NCBI GenBank assembly: GCA_959347315.1
Contig: OY365810.1
Location: 460,001-524,000 of the forward strand
DNA length: 64,000 nucleotides
Direction of reading: 5' to 3'
Source of the DNA: Bimastos eiseni
Taxonomy: Eukaryota; Annelida; Clitellata; Crassiclitellata; Lumbricidae
Program-made: the position numbers and the translations under genes
Notes under the pieces: model-generated
Seen by the model: the letters and a program-made list of their open reading frames with translations, nothing else
Databases searched by the model: none
Told to the model about the DNA's origin: nothing
Shown: in pieces, positions 1 to 10,924 of the stretch
How positions within the stretch are numbered: position 1 is the stretch's first letter
Layout of the letters: the number at the start of each line of letters is the position of its first letter

Positions 1-270
1 CCATTTACAAAGTTATAACTTACTTGGCACATGAAAATTATTGTAGAATCAATGGCAACACTAAAATAATGAGTAGCATCAGACAGGAAAAAAAAGATTT
101 AAGTAATCTAAACTTCTTATGTTGCTTTGGGGCTTCTAACATTAGAAATTCAGCTTTAAATTGATTAATGATTAATGATTAACACACACACGCACGCACA
201 CACATATACCATATAAATATATATGACATTTTGTAGATATCGGTACTATATCGGTACAGTGTCTCCTTAC

Positions 271-350
271 CTAACCACATTTCCAATCTCTCGCTCTTCT
301 GCTTCAAAGCATAGAAATCATGGTCGAGTGACTGAATTATCGAAAAAGTT
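271..350 (-). CDS. Candidate shortened C-lobe exon of kinase copy 1
   Basis: 80 nt, bounded by TTACAG and GTAAGG, phase 2 to phase 1, the same phases as the C-lobe exon of the receptor pseudokinase (12632-12481, 152 nt). Its product starts TFSIIQSL and ends ERLEMWLG, compared with SFGIIIWEIL and KKLERILIG there. This would be an in-frame loss of about 24 codons covering part of subdomains IX-X. It is short and the match is weak, so it may be chance. Confidence 0.35.
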
Positions 351-577
351 CTGTAAGTGAAGTGCTTGTGTTAAAGCCAAGTAATCTTCAACCCTTAGAC
401 AAAATAATCTCGAAGTCCGTCGTGTATTGAGGTAATAAAAGCATTAAATCTGATATTAACTTACCTTATCTTACTTTACACATGCCTAGTCATTCGACTG
501 TCAAGGACAAACTGTCAACGTGAGGTCTATGAATTGCCATAGAACAATTACACAACAGTTGGACAATATTGACTGAC

Positions 578-758
578 CTCCAAACATCACTGGCTTTAGA
601 AAACTGGGCGGATTCAAGAACTTCTCGAGCCATCCAAGCATATGACCCAACCTTTGACATAGTAGTTGTATGGTCAGATTCACGTATCTGATCAAAGTCA
701 ATTATCTTCAGTGTCTTTCCACAAGGATTGGTAGCAGCATCAGCTTCCATTATGATAA
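578..758 (-). CDS. Kinase copy 1, exon B (activation segment)
   Basis: 181 nt between a TTTTAG acceptor (phase 1) and a GTCAGT donor (phase 2, inside the codon after DVW). It encodes the activation segment with DFD for DFG and ARE for APE, then ASDVW of helix F. It has exactly the length of the equivalent exon at 62799-62619. Confidence 0.78.
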
Positions 759-3700
759 CTAAAACATAAAAATCAAAGCGTAAATTAAAAGTGTTTTTCC
801 AGTCTTAAGCTGAAAATAGTTCGCTTTCTCATTTTATCTGAATCTGAATATGATGCATCAAGCAATCATGCAATTCTTTTGAGAAGGCCTTAACAGAGTC
901 CATTTATAAGCCATCTTGAGAGATACGTTATTTATAGAAAATGTTTCAGACATACAGGCATACTCTTCAACGCACTTTCTATTTGATAAGTTCTAATGCC
1001 ACCGTAATCTTCGGTTGCACCTAATCGCAAATGCCAGCAAACGTTCAGGCTTGTCCAATTTGTGAAATCCAATATCCAATAACTGCATAACATTTATATG
1101 ACGTTCACCTTGGCGTGCACACTGATCTCTCGGTTTCTCCAAATGTTCTGAAACCCGCTATTGTTCCGGCTGCCTTTGCTATTATCTACCCTCATCTCTT
1201 TGTCACAGTCATTGTCCCAAGTCAGCAAGCTTCACGGAGAGAAACATTCGTTCACATTCTAAACATTCGTTCACATTCTAAACATTCGTCACATTCTAAA
1301 CATTCGTTCACATTCTAAGCATTCGTTCACATTCTAAACATTCGTCACATTCTAAACATTCGTTCACATTCTAAATCCTTTTCCGAAATCATGTTCTCAA
1401 TCATTCCACATATCAGTGATATGTTTTCATCGATGCGGATTCATAGTCCTGCAGCTTTCCCTCTTCTATGGTGTAGTTCCCCATTTCTCTGAATGGATAT
1501 AATTTCTATACCAATGATACTCAAAAACAGCGCCATCAATTGATGCACTCAGTCTAAGACACAGTCGCAATAAAAGTGCAGATTAATATTAATAATAATA
1601 ACAATAATCATAATATTAATAAGAATAATAATAATAACCTACATAATTATTAATTTGGATGTTTGTTACATGTATCTGATTCAATTGTTCAGCTGATGTC
1701 TGCAGTCAACTTTGTCTAATGTTCTGCTGGGGACAAGAACCAGGGACCAAAGGACATCTACCAATGGTTATACTCTGACAGTACCCATCCACATCCTTAG
1801 TGAGGAGGGAAACATCAATCATCTCCGATATGCAATAGTGCAATTTTTAAATCAATCATGTAAAATAACTCGTGACATGCGTAACATTTTCATCCCTATG
1901 AGCCTACGTCTGCAAGGCTATCTTTGGAAAATGCATCGGTGTTCATGGTGGGATCCGTGCAATTCATCCTAGACATTTCCCCCCGGATTTCCTCCCGGGT
2001 GCTTCAATAGGACAGTTCCTCCGGGGCAATTTCCCGCAATTTTATCTATGCTTTACCGTGAAGCTAAATTTGTCTAATATTTTCTGATTATTTCCTTTCT
2101 GACATATGTTTTATTTATTCGAGGATCCTGAACTGTGGTTAATTGTGAAGCTTAATTTATATAATATTTGCTGGATATTATTTAAACAAGCCAATTTATC
2201 TGAGGGTTTGATGTTTATTGATTCTGTTGCTATATAATCTGCCATGAATTTGTTCCAAAGTCAATTGAAGAGCAAACCAAAGAGATGCCGTTCGAAACTG
2301 TTGCTAGTATTCGTGGACATAGCAAGGTTATTCTATGTGAAACAACAAAATTAATTGTCAAATAATATAGCTAGTTATGAGTGCGAACGTTGTAGAGGTG
2401 CAGGAGCAAATTCAAGTGAGTGTAAAGCAAAGGTAGGCCTAAAATTAAATGAAATTCTATCATTTGTTAGTCACCTTCCTGAGCACAATCGAGCTGCTGA
2501 TGCGGTTCATGTGGAGATACTCAAAGTCCGGTCACGTGTCAAGGAAAGTGAAGAAACAACGCAACAAATTCTGGGTCGAGAATTACAGCTTCTCAGTCCG
2601 CAAGCAGCCGTTCAGACGCTTGTGAGACGAAACATCAGAAGAATAAAACAACAGAAGAATGTTGTTCATCCTATTGGTTGCAGGAGAAATTGTCCTATTG
2701 AAGAACCGGGGGGGGGGGGGGGAGCAACCGGAGGAAATGTCGGGAGAAATGTCAGAGGGAATTGACCAAAACTCCTCTTTGATTATTGTAACTCACTTCT
2801 GACTGATATCACCACGTCAGATATCCTGTATCTACGTGGAAGTTCTGAAATCTTTGGCTAGAGCGATTACTAATGCATCTAACTATTTATGAGCATATAA
2901 CCTCAGTGCAGAAAGGTTCATTTAAAACTGGGGGTCATAGTTTATAAATCTGTGAACTCTGGCCAACCACAACATTAAAAATCAGTTTTTATTCCAGCAG
3001 ACTAATCACTATTCAATGAGGCCTTCTGATCATCTGGTCATACGTAAATCTAGAACTTTACTTGCTGATTTTCGGTTTCTGCGACATTTTGGAACCCTCT
3101 ACTTTCGTCTGTGTGTTCTGCTCAGTCATTCGTCATTTCGTTCTTAACTGAAAATTAACCTCTATCAAGTTGCATGTCAGCAATAGGCTAATTCTCTGTT
3201 TTATAAACTGATCTTCTGAATATTGACCTTGTAACGGCTTGGTTTTTGTGCAGGCCCTAACAGAGCAATAAAGATTAGCCTGATTTAGGAGATCCCAACT
3301 CATTCGAATGCTCTCATCCATCCGACTTCTGTTGGAGCAAGATACTCATCACCAATCCATCTCAACGTAAACATGACTCATTTTATAAATCCCGTTCTGT
3401 TTAAGCATGATTCTTTTCATCAAAACCGTTTCTCATTAGGAACGAATTCTATTCATCAATCCCGGTTCTACGCAGGCGACGCGTGGTATTTTTCACCAAT
3501 CATCCAGCTTCTAGTTAGATAATAAATCTATTCATCAGTCCCGCTTCCATTAAAACCGCAATCATTATCGTCTATCGACCGGACACTACTCTTCAAACTA
3601 TCGGACCTTTGGACTAAAGACACAGAACCCAATGCCCCAAACCTACACTTAATGATCTAGAAGTCTTGATCACACTTGAAACACCTTGCTTTGACGCCTC

Positions 3701-4518
3701 CGTTTCCTTTCATTTATAATAGGAACACAGATGATTGCCAATTATAAGAACTTCGTTTCACTCCATAAAATGCAATGTTGATGTGAGTATTTTTAAAAGT
3801 GAATAGGCTCAGAGCAAGGGCATAGGGCATAGCAATAAGATGTTCATGCTGTAGACAGAAATTAGTTGAGGTAAACCAACAATTGAGATCAGAAGGCGAG
3901 GTTGTTGAGAATGGCACAAGAGTAAATTTTTATTTATTTGTTGTATCAAATATAGGCCTACGTCATAAAATCTATCAAAGATTGGATTGCCATTAAGAAA
4001 CTCTTGAGTTGCATTACCAATGTGTCAAACAAAATACTTGTTTATATAATAACAAATTCCCAATAACACAATATATATATATATATAATTATAAACTTAC
4101 TGTTTGGCGACTTGAGGTCTCTGTGAAGGATGTTGTTTTCATGAAGATATGCCATGCCTTGAGCTATCTGAATGCCCCAGTCCGTGAGAATCTGCACTGG
4201 AAGAGCCGATTTGCACTGTCCCAAAACATCCTTCAAAGACCCTCCACTACCATATTCTAGCAGTATATATAGAGCAGGAGGATCATAGCCTACATCGTAA
4301 ACAGTTACTAAATTTTTATGATGCAGCGACATCCACTTTGCACATGCTTTTTGTTCCTTCTCACATGTTTCCTCTTGTCCACACACTCGCTTCTTAACTG
4401 CACAAGTCTTATCTTTCCAAATACACGGACCATACACTTCACCAAATCCTCCTTTTCCAATAAAACCACAACCAGATATAAGCTGGCTCAAGTTTATGTC
4501 CTCACTACCAACAGCCAT
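578..4518 (-). CDS. TKL (MLK/TAK1-like) protein kinase gene, copy 1, partial
   Basis: Predicted cytosolic Ser/Thr kinase of the TKL group. Two clear exons join in phase 1: 4518-4101 (N-lobe to catalytic loop) and 758-578 (activation segment to helix F). Seen: G-loop GKGGFG at residues 21-26, beta3 Lys in AVKK (K42), HRDLKSPN ending at residue 139, then DFD instead of DFG, and the APE motif changed to ARE. An in-frame TAA lies six codons before the ATG with no AG between, so Met1 is the real start and there is no ectodomain. The wording of the activation segment (KTLKI, SYAWMA) is closest to mixed-lineage kinases; TAK1 is the alternative. The downstream end lies in or beyond the first 577 bases; a shortened C-lobe exon may be at 350-271. 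The APE change suggests weakening or decay. Confidence 0.75.
759..1241. other. Intron sequence, no gene seen
   Basis: Lies in the intron between exons B and A of kinase copy 1. AT-rich, with no coding exon or recognisable element. Confidence 0.5.
1242..1374 (+). repeat. 18/19-bp minisatellite
   Basis: Seven tandem units of AACATTCGTTCACATTCTA, some lacking one T (18 bp), with one A-to-G variant. It lies inside the long intron of kinase copy 1. Confidence 0.9.
1972..2753. mobile_element. Small TIR element carrying a FLYWCH/MULE-like relic
   Basis: The left end (GACATTTCCCCCCGGATTTC, then GCTTCAATAGGACA) is an imperfect inverted match to the right end, where TGTCCTATTGAAG and GGAAATGTC occur in reverse. 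The right arm carries a G homopolymer of about 16 bases. No clear target duplication was found. The interior holds remains of a transposase (separate entry). Confidence 0.55.
2285..2680 (+). pseudogene. FLYWCH-type zinc-finger/MULE transposase fragment
   Basis: Read with one frame change near 2350, this gives a degraded FLYWCH-like segment (SIRGHSKVIL, then SYECERCRG), the HNRAAD stretch corresponding to the usual HNH-PD, and a tail like those seen in MULE transposases (VEILKVRSRVKES, then LVRRNIRRIK). Only the N-terminal DNA-binding part of a transposase remains, and a TAA and a frame change break it. The assignment rests on motif memory. Confidence 0.5.
3340..3565 (+). repeat. Degenerate ~37-bp repeats (fold-back arm family)
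   Basis: Diverged copies of a unit resembling TTTAAGCATGATTCTTTTCA followed by TCAATCCAGCTTC. The same unit occurs at 20.3-20.75, 44.3-45.0, 50.3-50.6 and 54.3-54.5 kb, so this looks like a stranded arm of that element family. Confidence 0.55.
4101..4518 (-). CDS. Kinase copy 1, exon A (N-lobe to HRD loop)
   Basis: 418 nt, starting at ATG and ending in phase 1 at a strong GTAAGT donor directly after the catalytic-loop Asn. It encodes the whole N-lobe with intact ATP-binding Lys and HRD Asp. The exon boundary is identical to those of the copies at 63582-63159 and 20026-19597, which shows common descent. Confidence 0.8.
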
Positions 4519-5660
4519 GTTGAAAACAGACAGTTAACCAGCTGCTGAAATCCGTATTTTTGCTAAAATTCAAAATAACAAAAATCAACTTTAAAGAATC
4601 GGCGTAGGCCTAGCTGTAAATGTCTAAATAATAATCTGTACTCATCATAACCATTGTAACAAGCTACGTTTTTGCCAGCATAATATCTGAATAAACGAAA
4701 ATTGATTGATTGATTAAATCAGCACGAACTCACAATAGTATCTATGTTTACCTGAATAGCATTTTGTTGGCACTACTTAATGTTTTATCTTTAATAATCA
4801 TCTTTATAAATCATGTCGTCAATATTAGCAACAACATTGAGCATCACGAGAATGGCCTGTAGAAGCTTTGTGAGCACATTATCTTATGTATTAATCTATC
4901 CAGTGAGACATGGACTGGCAGCTTACAGAGCATATGCTTGCTGGAGACAAAATCTTGAGATATCACAGGCACAGAAAACTTGATAGCAAACATACCGACC
5001 CGGTATAGGTCAGCTTGTGTAAGCCAATATAACAGAATAGTTTATGTAGCAAATGATTAGGTAGCCTACATCGTACTATAAAATCTCGATCATAAGATTA
5101 TCAAATAGTTTTCTAAAGGTGCATCTTAATGTTTTTAACAATGTTCAGAAGTGCACACACATCCCTCCATACGGGAAGGCGGGCTATCAGTTTAGCAGTT
5201 GTGTTCAGCAACTGACTAAAGAGTACAGAAATGAACCTTAGAAAGAAATGAAAAAGGAATTGCGGGAGTCATTTCGAAAGCTTATTATAAGAGCAGGATT
5301 TGACCTACAAATTTTAAAAAGATAAGCGCTTGCCTATGAGAACATTAGCCGTTCGCATTTATGGAAGTCATTGAATGCACGCAAATGTTGCAAACAAAAA
5401 ACATCTGTTGCATCTTACCTTGAAAACAGACACTAATATAGTAAAAACTTCGCAAGAAGAAACTACTTTAATTAGAAGAACTTAGGGCATATTATGATTA
5501 TCACATTGCGGACGTAACATACAATATCTTAACTTTCGTCGGAAATTTCTGTGTGGGAATTCCCTCTGTAATTTCTTAATGTAGCCATTGAGGCCCATTA
5601 TAGCGACGTTTTATTTCTATGGTCTGCATTTTCGTAGAGCCTATAAAATAATGTAAATCC
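4519..5660. other. No gene recognised
   Basis: Upstream of kinase copy 1. AT-rich, with no convincing exon or repeat. It should contain the promoter and any 5' non-coding exon of that gene, but I cannot place them. Confidence 0.4.
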
Positions 5661-5666
5661 TCGAAA

Positions 5667-6115
5667 ATTTCTAAGCTCCCACAAAAGCCACGTCAGGGAG
5701 ACCAGCTTATACACCGGCGCTATACCAAATCAAGTCCGCAATAGCCAATTCTCTCGTTTCCTTTCGGTGCCGGGTCGAAATCCAGGGAGTCAAGCCGCGG
5801 AGACAGCATGGTGCTACGCGGTGGTATTCGATGTGGTGGCACAGGAGTAGAATCTGGATAGAACACCTTAAAGAGTTCGGTTTTTAGTCGTGAATGGAAA
5901 GTAGCGGGCGATAGTGGAAGCAGAGGAGAGGTTATGTTTGAAGGTGAAATGTGGGAATGAGCAAACTAACGGAGTTCTTTTGGGGCGTCCGTTCCAAAGT
6001 GCTGGTGCAGCATAGACTAAGGAGCGGTTGCAGAATTTCAGAGACGATGAGACTGGAGGTCGAGATAGAGAAAGATATAACGCAGCTGGTGAATATTAGC
6101 ACGAAATGAGTTGAG
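5667..6115 (-). mobile_element. LINE 3'-end fragment
   Basis: On the minus strand, frame shifts aside, it carries the typical C-terminal tail of a CR1/L2-like LINE reverse transcriptase: RSLVYAAPALWNG, then FHSRLKTELF. It ends in a 3' segment (AAGCTGGTCTCC, CTTTTGTGGG) that recurs as isolated stubs at 12.25, 27.2 and 49.1 kb. Confidence 0.6.
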
Positions 6116-6702
6116 TTTAAAAGAAATAATAGGCATATCGCAGTACCGCACAATTTGCCTCGAAGTGCAAACACGCCTCGATGGCGCAATTATCGCATTT
6201 AGGCCTATATTTCAGATCAAATGCGAGCGAAGGACATGCTCAAAGTCCCTACACAGCTGTTACTCTTCGGACGAGTGTCAAACACGTACCCTCCTTGTTA
6301 CAGGTTGACTGCTCTAAAAAAATCGGCCACCATGATGCACGATGCGTTGGTAAAAAAATTATGTAATGATTCGAATGCAAATCGAAATCGTACGATCTAC
6401 TTGTTCTACAATTTACTCCAGAATAAGACACGGAATCAGTCGTCACTCGGATTATTTTCACACTTAGATTGCAGCAGGGGCATAACTGTAGAAACGAACA
6501 CTAGCGATGCAGTTTATTCGATGGTGGCTTAGACTAGGCCTACACATTGGATAATGATGGTCACTGATAAGGAATCCCTCAGATACTTTACTTTGAGAGT
6601 ATTCCGCCTACAGAAGAAGTCTAAAAGTGTAGAAGAGAAAATCATTAGTCATACGCTTATACGACCGTTTGTTTCGGAATTAATATTCACTCTGAATAAA
6701 TA

Positions 6703-6710
6703 ATTAGCAG
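6703..6710 (+). repeat. 8-bp target-site duplication, left copy
   Basis: ATTAGCAG directly before the CAGTGGCGTAGC terminus. The identical octamer follows the other end at 9597-9604. Confidence 0.9.
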
Positions 6711-7124
6711 CAGTGGCGTAGCGAAGCAAAGTGCCGCCTGGGGCGAAGGTACAAAATGCCGCCTCTGTCTATTTTTTTATCACTTTTATTCTTGTGCATA
6801 TCCCGGATATGCACAGAGGAGAGATGCACATAAAACCCCTGTTTGATTGTTTTCAATACTGTATATTATGATTATTAGGACAAAGAGTAATTACAACTGA
6901 AATTTTATATTGTTTTACTTCCAACATTTTCTTGCTCAGAAGTCCACACATGTCTCGGCGACGCAATCATTAATATCATATAATCATGATGGGATTAGAG
7001 TAAGTATATTGATTAGAATAGACTAGCATCGGGTAAATTATCGTACAGACTACGGACACAGTAAAGTTTCATACTTTATTTTCTGCTAAACTAAAATATT
7101 AAACAACATGGATATTCGATTCAA

Positions 7125-7335
7125 TTCTATTTACAAAAGACCCCTAGACAAAAGAAAAGTCTTAAGAGAACGAGCAGAAACTGTTGTGCTACTAGATAAA
7201 ATTGCAGCACGAGTCACAGCAGGAAGACTGTTCCATAGCAAAGGGCCAACAGAGGCATACATGTAGGCACGATGCTGCGCAGAGGCAGTCCTAGACCGAG
7301 GATATAGGCTGAAGGCCAAGGCACTGGACACGCAA
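7125..7335 (-). mobile_element. LINE RT C-terminal fragment
   Basis: An open minus-strand stretch encodes ASVGPLLWNSLP and SARSLKTFLLSRG, the usual end of a CR1-like LINE ORF2. It is nested in the hAT-like element. Confidence 0.6.
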
Positions 7336-7955
7336 TGTTCCCTCTAATTCTTTGGAGACGGTGTGCACATGGTATTTCGTGTGTGCAACATTTTATAAAT
7401 GGTTCATACTGTTGTGCGCAGGTCCCATCGAAATGTGATGATAGCTAAATCAAGACCATACAAAATGATCTAAATTCTATGGTGATAAGTTCTGATAACC
7501 TATGAAGAGTCCCTTGTCTAAAATGTGTCTTAGATGAGTTTGAGCAGATGATGCATTTCATTGTACGTCATTGTAATTAGCCTTCAATTTATTTGTATTA
7601 AACACCACAGTTTCTCCAATATAAAACAAATTCAACTAGGTGATGGGTTCATTGGGATGAGCGCTATAGGCCTACTTGCGCAGTAACTCAACTGAAATCC
7701 AATTCAAGATTTTTTTACCTAAAAGCATCTATTTGAAGTTTTCAAATTGTAAACTCTAATTTCCCAAAGAAACATGGAACGTGCACATACTCACGTAAGC
7801 TAACCATTTTGAAAATAACAGCCAATAATGGCAGAGTGCGGCACTATGGCAATGATGTAAATAGGACCTAGACTTAGAATCCACACGCCTCAAGCGACTG
7901 CAACTTATCCAAAACTTACTAAACCAAGCCACTACCAGAATTCCCGGGTAGCATC

Positions 7956-8620
7956 ATGTCACTATCATGTCACTCCTATCCTAAAATCACGACGTTGGCT
8001 AAAAATCACACAGTGAATCCACAACATATCCTATCACCAAACTACAACTTCCAACCATGGTCCTACTGCAAGTTCAAATGTGTTCGTGAACTCTTTACCA
8101 TCCAGTCTACCCGATCAACCTCCTGTCTCAGTCTATCTCGACCCCCGGTCACTTCTTATCTCAAGCTTTCCAACCGAGCCATATCCCACACTGCATCACG
8201 TCTCTCAAACGCACGTCGATCTCCCTCTCGAATTTGTTTGGTTCCTCCAATGTGATTGTCATTCAGCGACTGTTACCAATCCCAGAATCTTCTATCATAT
8301 CTCGAACTGTCCACTCACAACTGAAGTCTGACCTCTTCAAGAATTCTTACCCCGCCTCATTCAATCCTCCACCATCCAATTCTTAACAAATCTACATTAA
8401 CACTTACTATGTATCCTCTCAACCTCTAGCAGCCGGAATCGGATCTCATTCGGATTTTGGACTACCCTCATGGACCTCATATCATGAAAAGCTAATCCCG
8501 AGGGCGACAAGGAGACTAACTTCGGCACTGGATGTTATTTCTACTATCTCTGACTCGATGAGGCGCTCGTTAATATTTGGTGCCCTGCGTTTGACTTTCA
8601 CGTGGCACTTTATAAGTTTG
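7956..8620 (+). mobile_element. LINE RT C-terminal fragment and 3' UTR
   Basis: Frame-shifted remains of a LINE tail: SNRAISHTASRL, then SRTVHSQLKSDLFKNSY, followed by a 3' UTR (GGTGCCCTGCGTTTG, GTGGCACTTTATA) closely matching that at 46.49-46.54 kb. Nested in the hAT-like element. Confidence 0.55.
8485..8545 (+). repeat. 61-bp direct repeat, copy a
   Basis: Begins TGAAAAGCTAATCCCGAGGG. A second copy with one mismatch is at 8768-8828, a recent local duplication inside the hAT-like element. Confidence 0.9.
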
Positions 8621-8767
8621 AAGTTGACGATCATGATTACGATTAGACATGAAATTATTAGCATATATTGGAGAATGTAGGCTAATATCGTTTTGAAGGC
8701 CGCCAAATGAGTTGTTTACATAGAATTAACATGTTTTAGTCATTTTCGCAGTTTGAAAGGGGTGTCC

Positions 8768-8828
8768 TGAAAAGCTAATCCCGAGGGCGACAAGGAGACT
8801 AACTTCGGCACTCGATGTTATTTCTACT
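8768..8828 (+). repeat. 61-bp direct repeat, copy b
   Basis: 60 of 61 positions match 8485-8545. Confidence 0.9.
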
Positions 8829-9596
8829 GTCAAATAATTGGAAATTAAAATGGCAACTTCTACATGTTTGATCATAGAAACATCATCCCCGGAAGTTACA
8901 TTGTCCCGGAATGGATCTGTCCGGGACGCGGGACATTTTGATCAATTCCGGGACTGTCCCCGGCCAATTCGGGACGTGTAGTCACCATAGGCACAGGAAG
9001 AACAGTAGAAGGGTTGGTGGGCGCCACATTTTAGGGGCGCTGAAGTTTAGGGATAATACGGTTATGTTTTCAGGAATAAAATTATATGATGATGCAAAAA
9101 GCAACTCAAAAATTAGTTATGAAAAACTACTTTTAGGCCAATTCCAACAACGATATTCAGCCTTCAAACACCTCATTGAGAATCTCTTTCCCTATTAATT
9201 TTCCTATGCCAGAATCGTCTATAGCCTATATTTTGAAAGAAATGTATGTTCCCCGTGTAGTGTGTGCCTAACCCCAAATTTCTCACATCTTACTGTTTAC
9301 GCATTGAGGGTGGGGGCGCTATCATATAGACGCATGCACAGGGCGCCATATTTCACGAGGACTGCTCTGATGTGGATAAACACTAGGCGATATTCGATCA
9401 TTTCAATGGTACTTCGGGTATATCATATTTGTTAGTTTTATGTCGAGAAAAAGCCAAAATGCCAGGTTTAGACAAGAGCAACAAGAATCTTGAAGAATCC
9501 AACTTATACAACAATATTTATTTTAACGAAAATGCCGCCCCTTGGATAAGTGCCGCCTGAGGCGGTTCGCCCCTTCACTCCCTCGCTACGCCACTG

Positions 9597-9604
9597 ATTA
9601 GCAG
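9597..9604 (+). repeat. 8-bp target-site duplication, right copy
   Basis: ATTAGCAG, identical to 6703-6710. Confidence 0.9.
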
Positions 9605-9876
9605 TGAACTTTCTGTACCACTTAGACAGTCTAGCCATAGATCATTAAAGTCGACCCGAACCAACACGTGACAATTCTCTCGTGTTTAGTTTATTGAGTC
9701 AAGTCTGTAAAATAGATTATAAAAGCAATACTTCATCCTGTTCTATTTAGCAGAATTACTGAGTAAAGCGTAGAGCCTGATTATAAGCTGCAAATACCAT
9801 GAGTAGGTATACTGAACACAATACGGACTTAGATGTAGACGATCCTGAAAAGCCAATTACAGCTTCAGGATGTAGC

Positions 9877-9881
<5 letters not shown>

Positions 9882-9914
<33 letters not shown>
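9882..9914. repeat. (TA)n microsatellite
   Basis: An uninterrupted TA dinucleotide run. Confidence 0.95.
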
Positions 9915-9917
<3 letters not shown>

Positions 9918-10769
9918 CTAATAATTATTGCCATCATATAAGAGAATTCCCTGAAACGACTGTGACTGATATCATACTAGAATCACGCCCCAAATTTGGA
10001 GCAGCCGCTCTGCCTCGCCTCTGAGTCTGTGTCAGGATGGGTCTACACGATCGCGATTGTACCATTTGGAGAGCGCTCCGAGTGAGGTCATGGTTTTACC
10101 ACAAACGTTGATTTGTAAATGGAAATTAGTCCAACCCTCACATGATGCGAATACAAATCGCGAATTGCGTAATCTAAAACTGAAATGGTGAAATCCCGGA
10201 ATTTTAAGGAAATTGTATAGTGAAAATAGAAAAGCTGACTCAGAAAAATTCGCATCAGAACGCTGTGTGATTTTATCGGGACAGACAAAAAGACATCCCC
10301 GCTTTATAGTCGAGATTAGGTTTCATGTGTAATAATCGACATTTGATCGTACATTTTAAGTTCAGAATTCTCTGTCTCAGACTTGATTTTCTGAAAAACT
10401 TCAAGCCTTAACAGTTGACTAGGCAGCTTGATGTTGAAGAACCCGAGTTGACAGTGATTTGTCCTCTGGATAAGTGGCAGATCGGTCGATTTTCACTGAT
10501 GAGTATAGTATGGCCATGGGTGAAGCTTTTATAAGGGTCGTCAACAAGACTGAAAAATCTCACATCTTGGAGAACAGTGGGATCGGATCATCTCGTCACG
10601 AATGCAAACAAGATAATGGGGCCTTCTGCTAAATATTAAAACATCACTGCAGTAAAGCAGCACAAACCATAATTAAGTCGTGTTTATGAAGATAATAAGC
10701 CTAGTAGTCCTCATGACTGTCAGCGCTTTTGACGCTTCTCTCCATTCTTGTTCAAGTAATTTCTTAATC
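9915..10769. other. 3' flank of the pseudokinase receptor gene
   Basis: Presumed 3' UTR and intergenic DNA. No convincing AATAAA was found on the minus strand close to the stop codon, and no other gene is visible. Confidence 0.4.
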
Positions 10770-10924
10770 TTATTTGCTACATATAATTTTGCAGTGAAGT
10801 ACTACATCGTATGCAGCAGTCCTCTTTTGTGTTACTGCATGGATTTTATCCACTAAGTTCCAGAAAATACTTGCAGTAGTCGGCCTACGCATCCTATGTT
10901 CTGGTCTTCTTGTTGAGTTGCTGT
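10770..10924 (-). CDS. Pseudokinase receptor exon 10: end of kinase domain and C-terminus
   Basis: 155 nt, acceptor TTTTCAG, phase 1, stop TAA at 10772-10770. Encodes MRRPTTASIFWNLVDKIH, the subdomain XI Arg-Pro region, and about 20 further residues. Frame and phase fit exon 9 exactly. Confidence 0.75.

Larger units (their letters stand above)
6711..9596. mobile_element. hAT-like non-autonomous element, copy 1 (2.9 kb)
   Basis: Both ends begin CAGTGGCGTAGCGA in inverted orientation, and a perfect 8-bp duplication (ATTAGCAG) flanks the element, as expected of the hAT superfamily. Subterminal sequence is rich in GCCGCCT motifs. There is no transposase; the interior contains two LINE tails, on opposite strands, and a 61-bp direct duplication. 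Related copies lie at 41190-42246 and 49457-50941. Confidence 0.85.
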
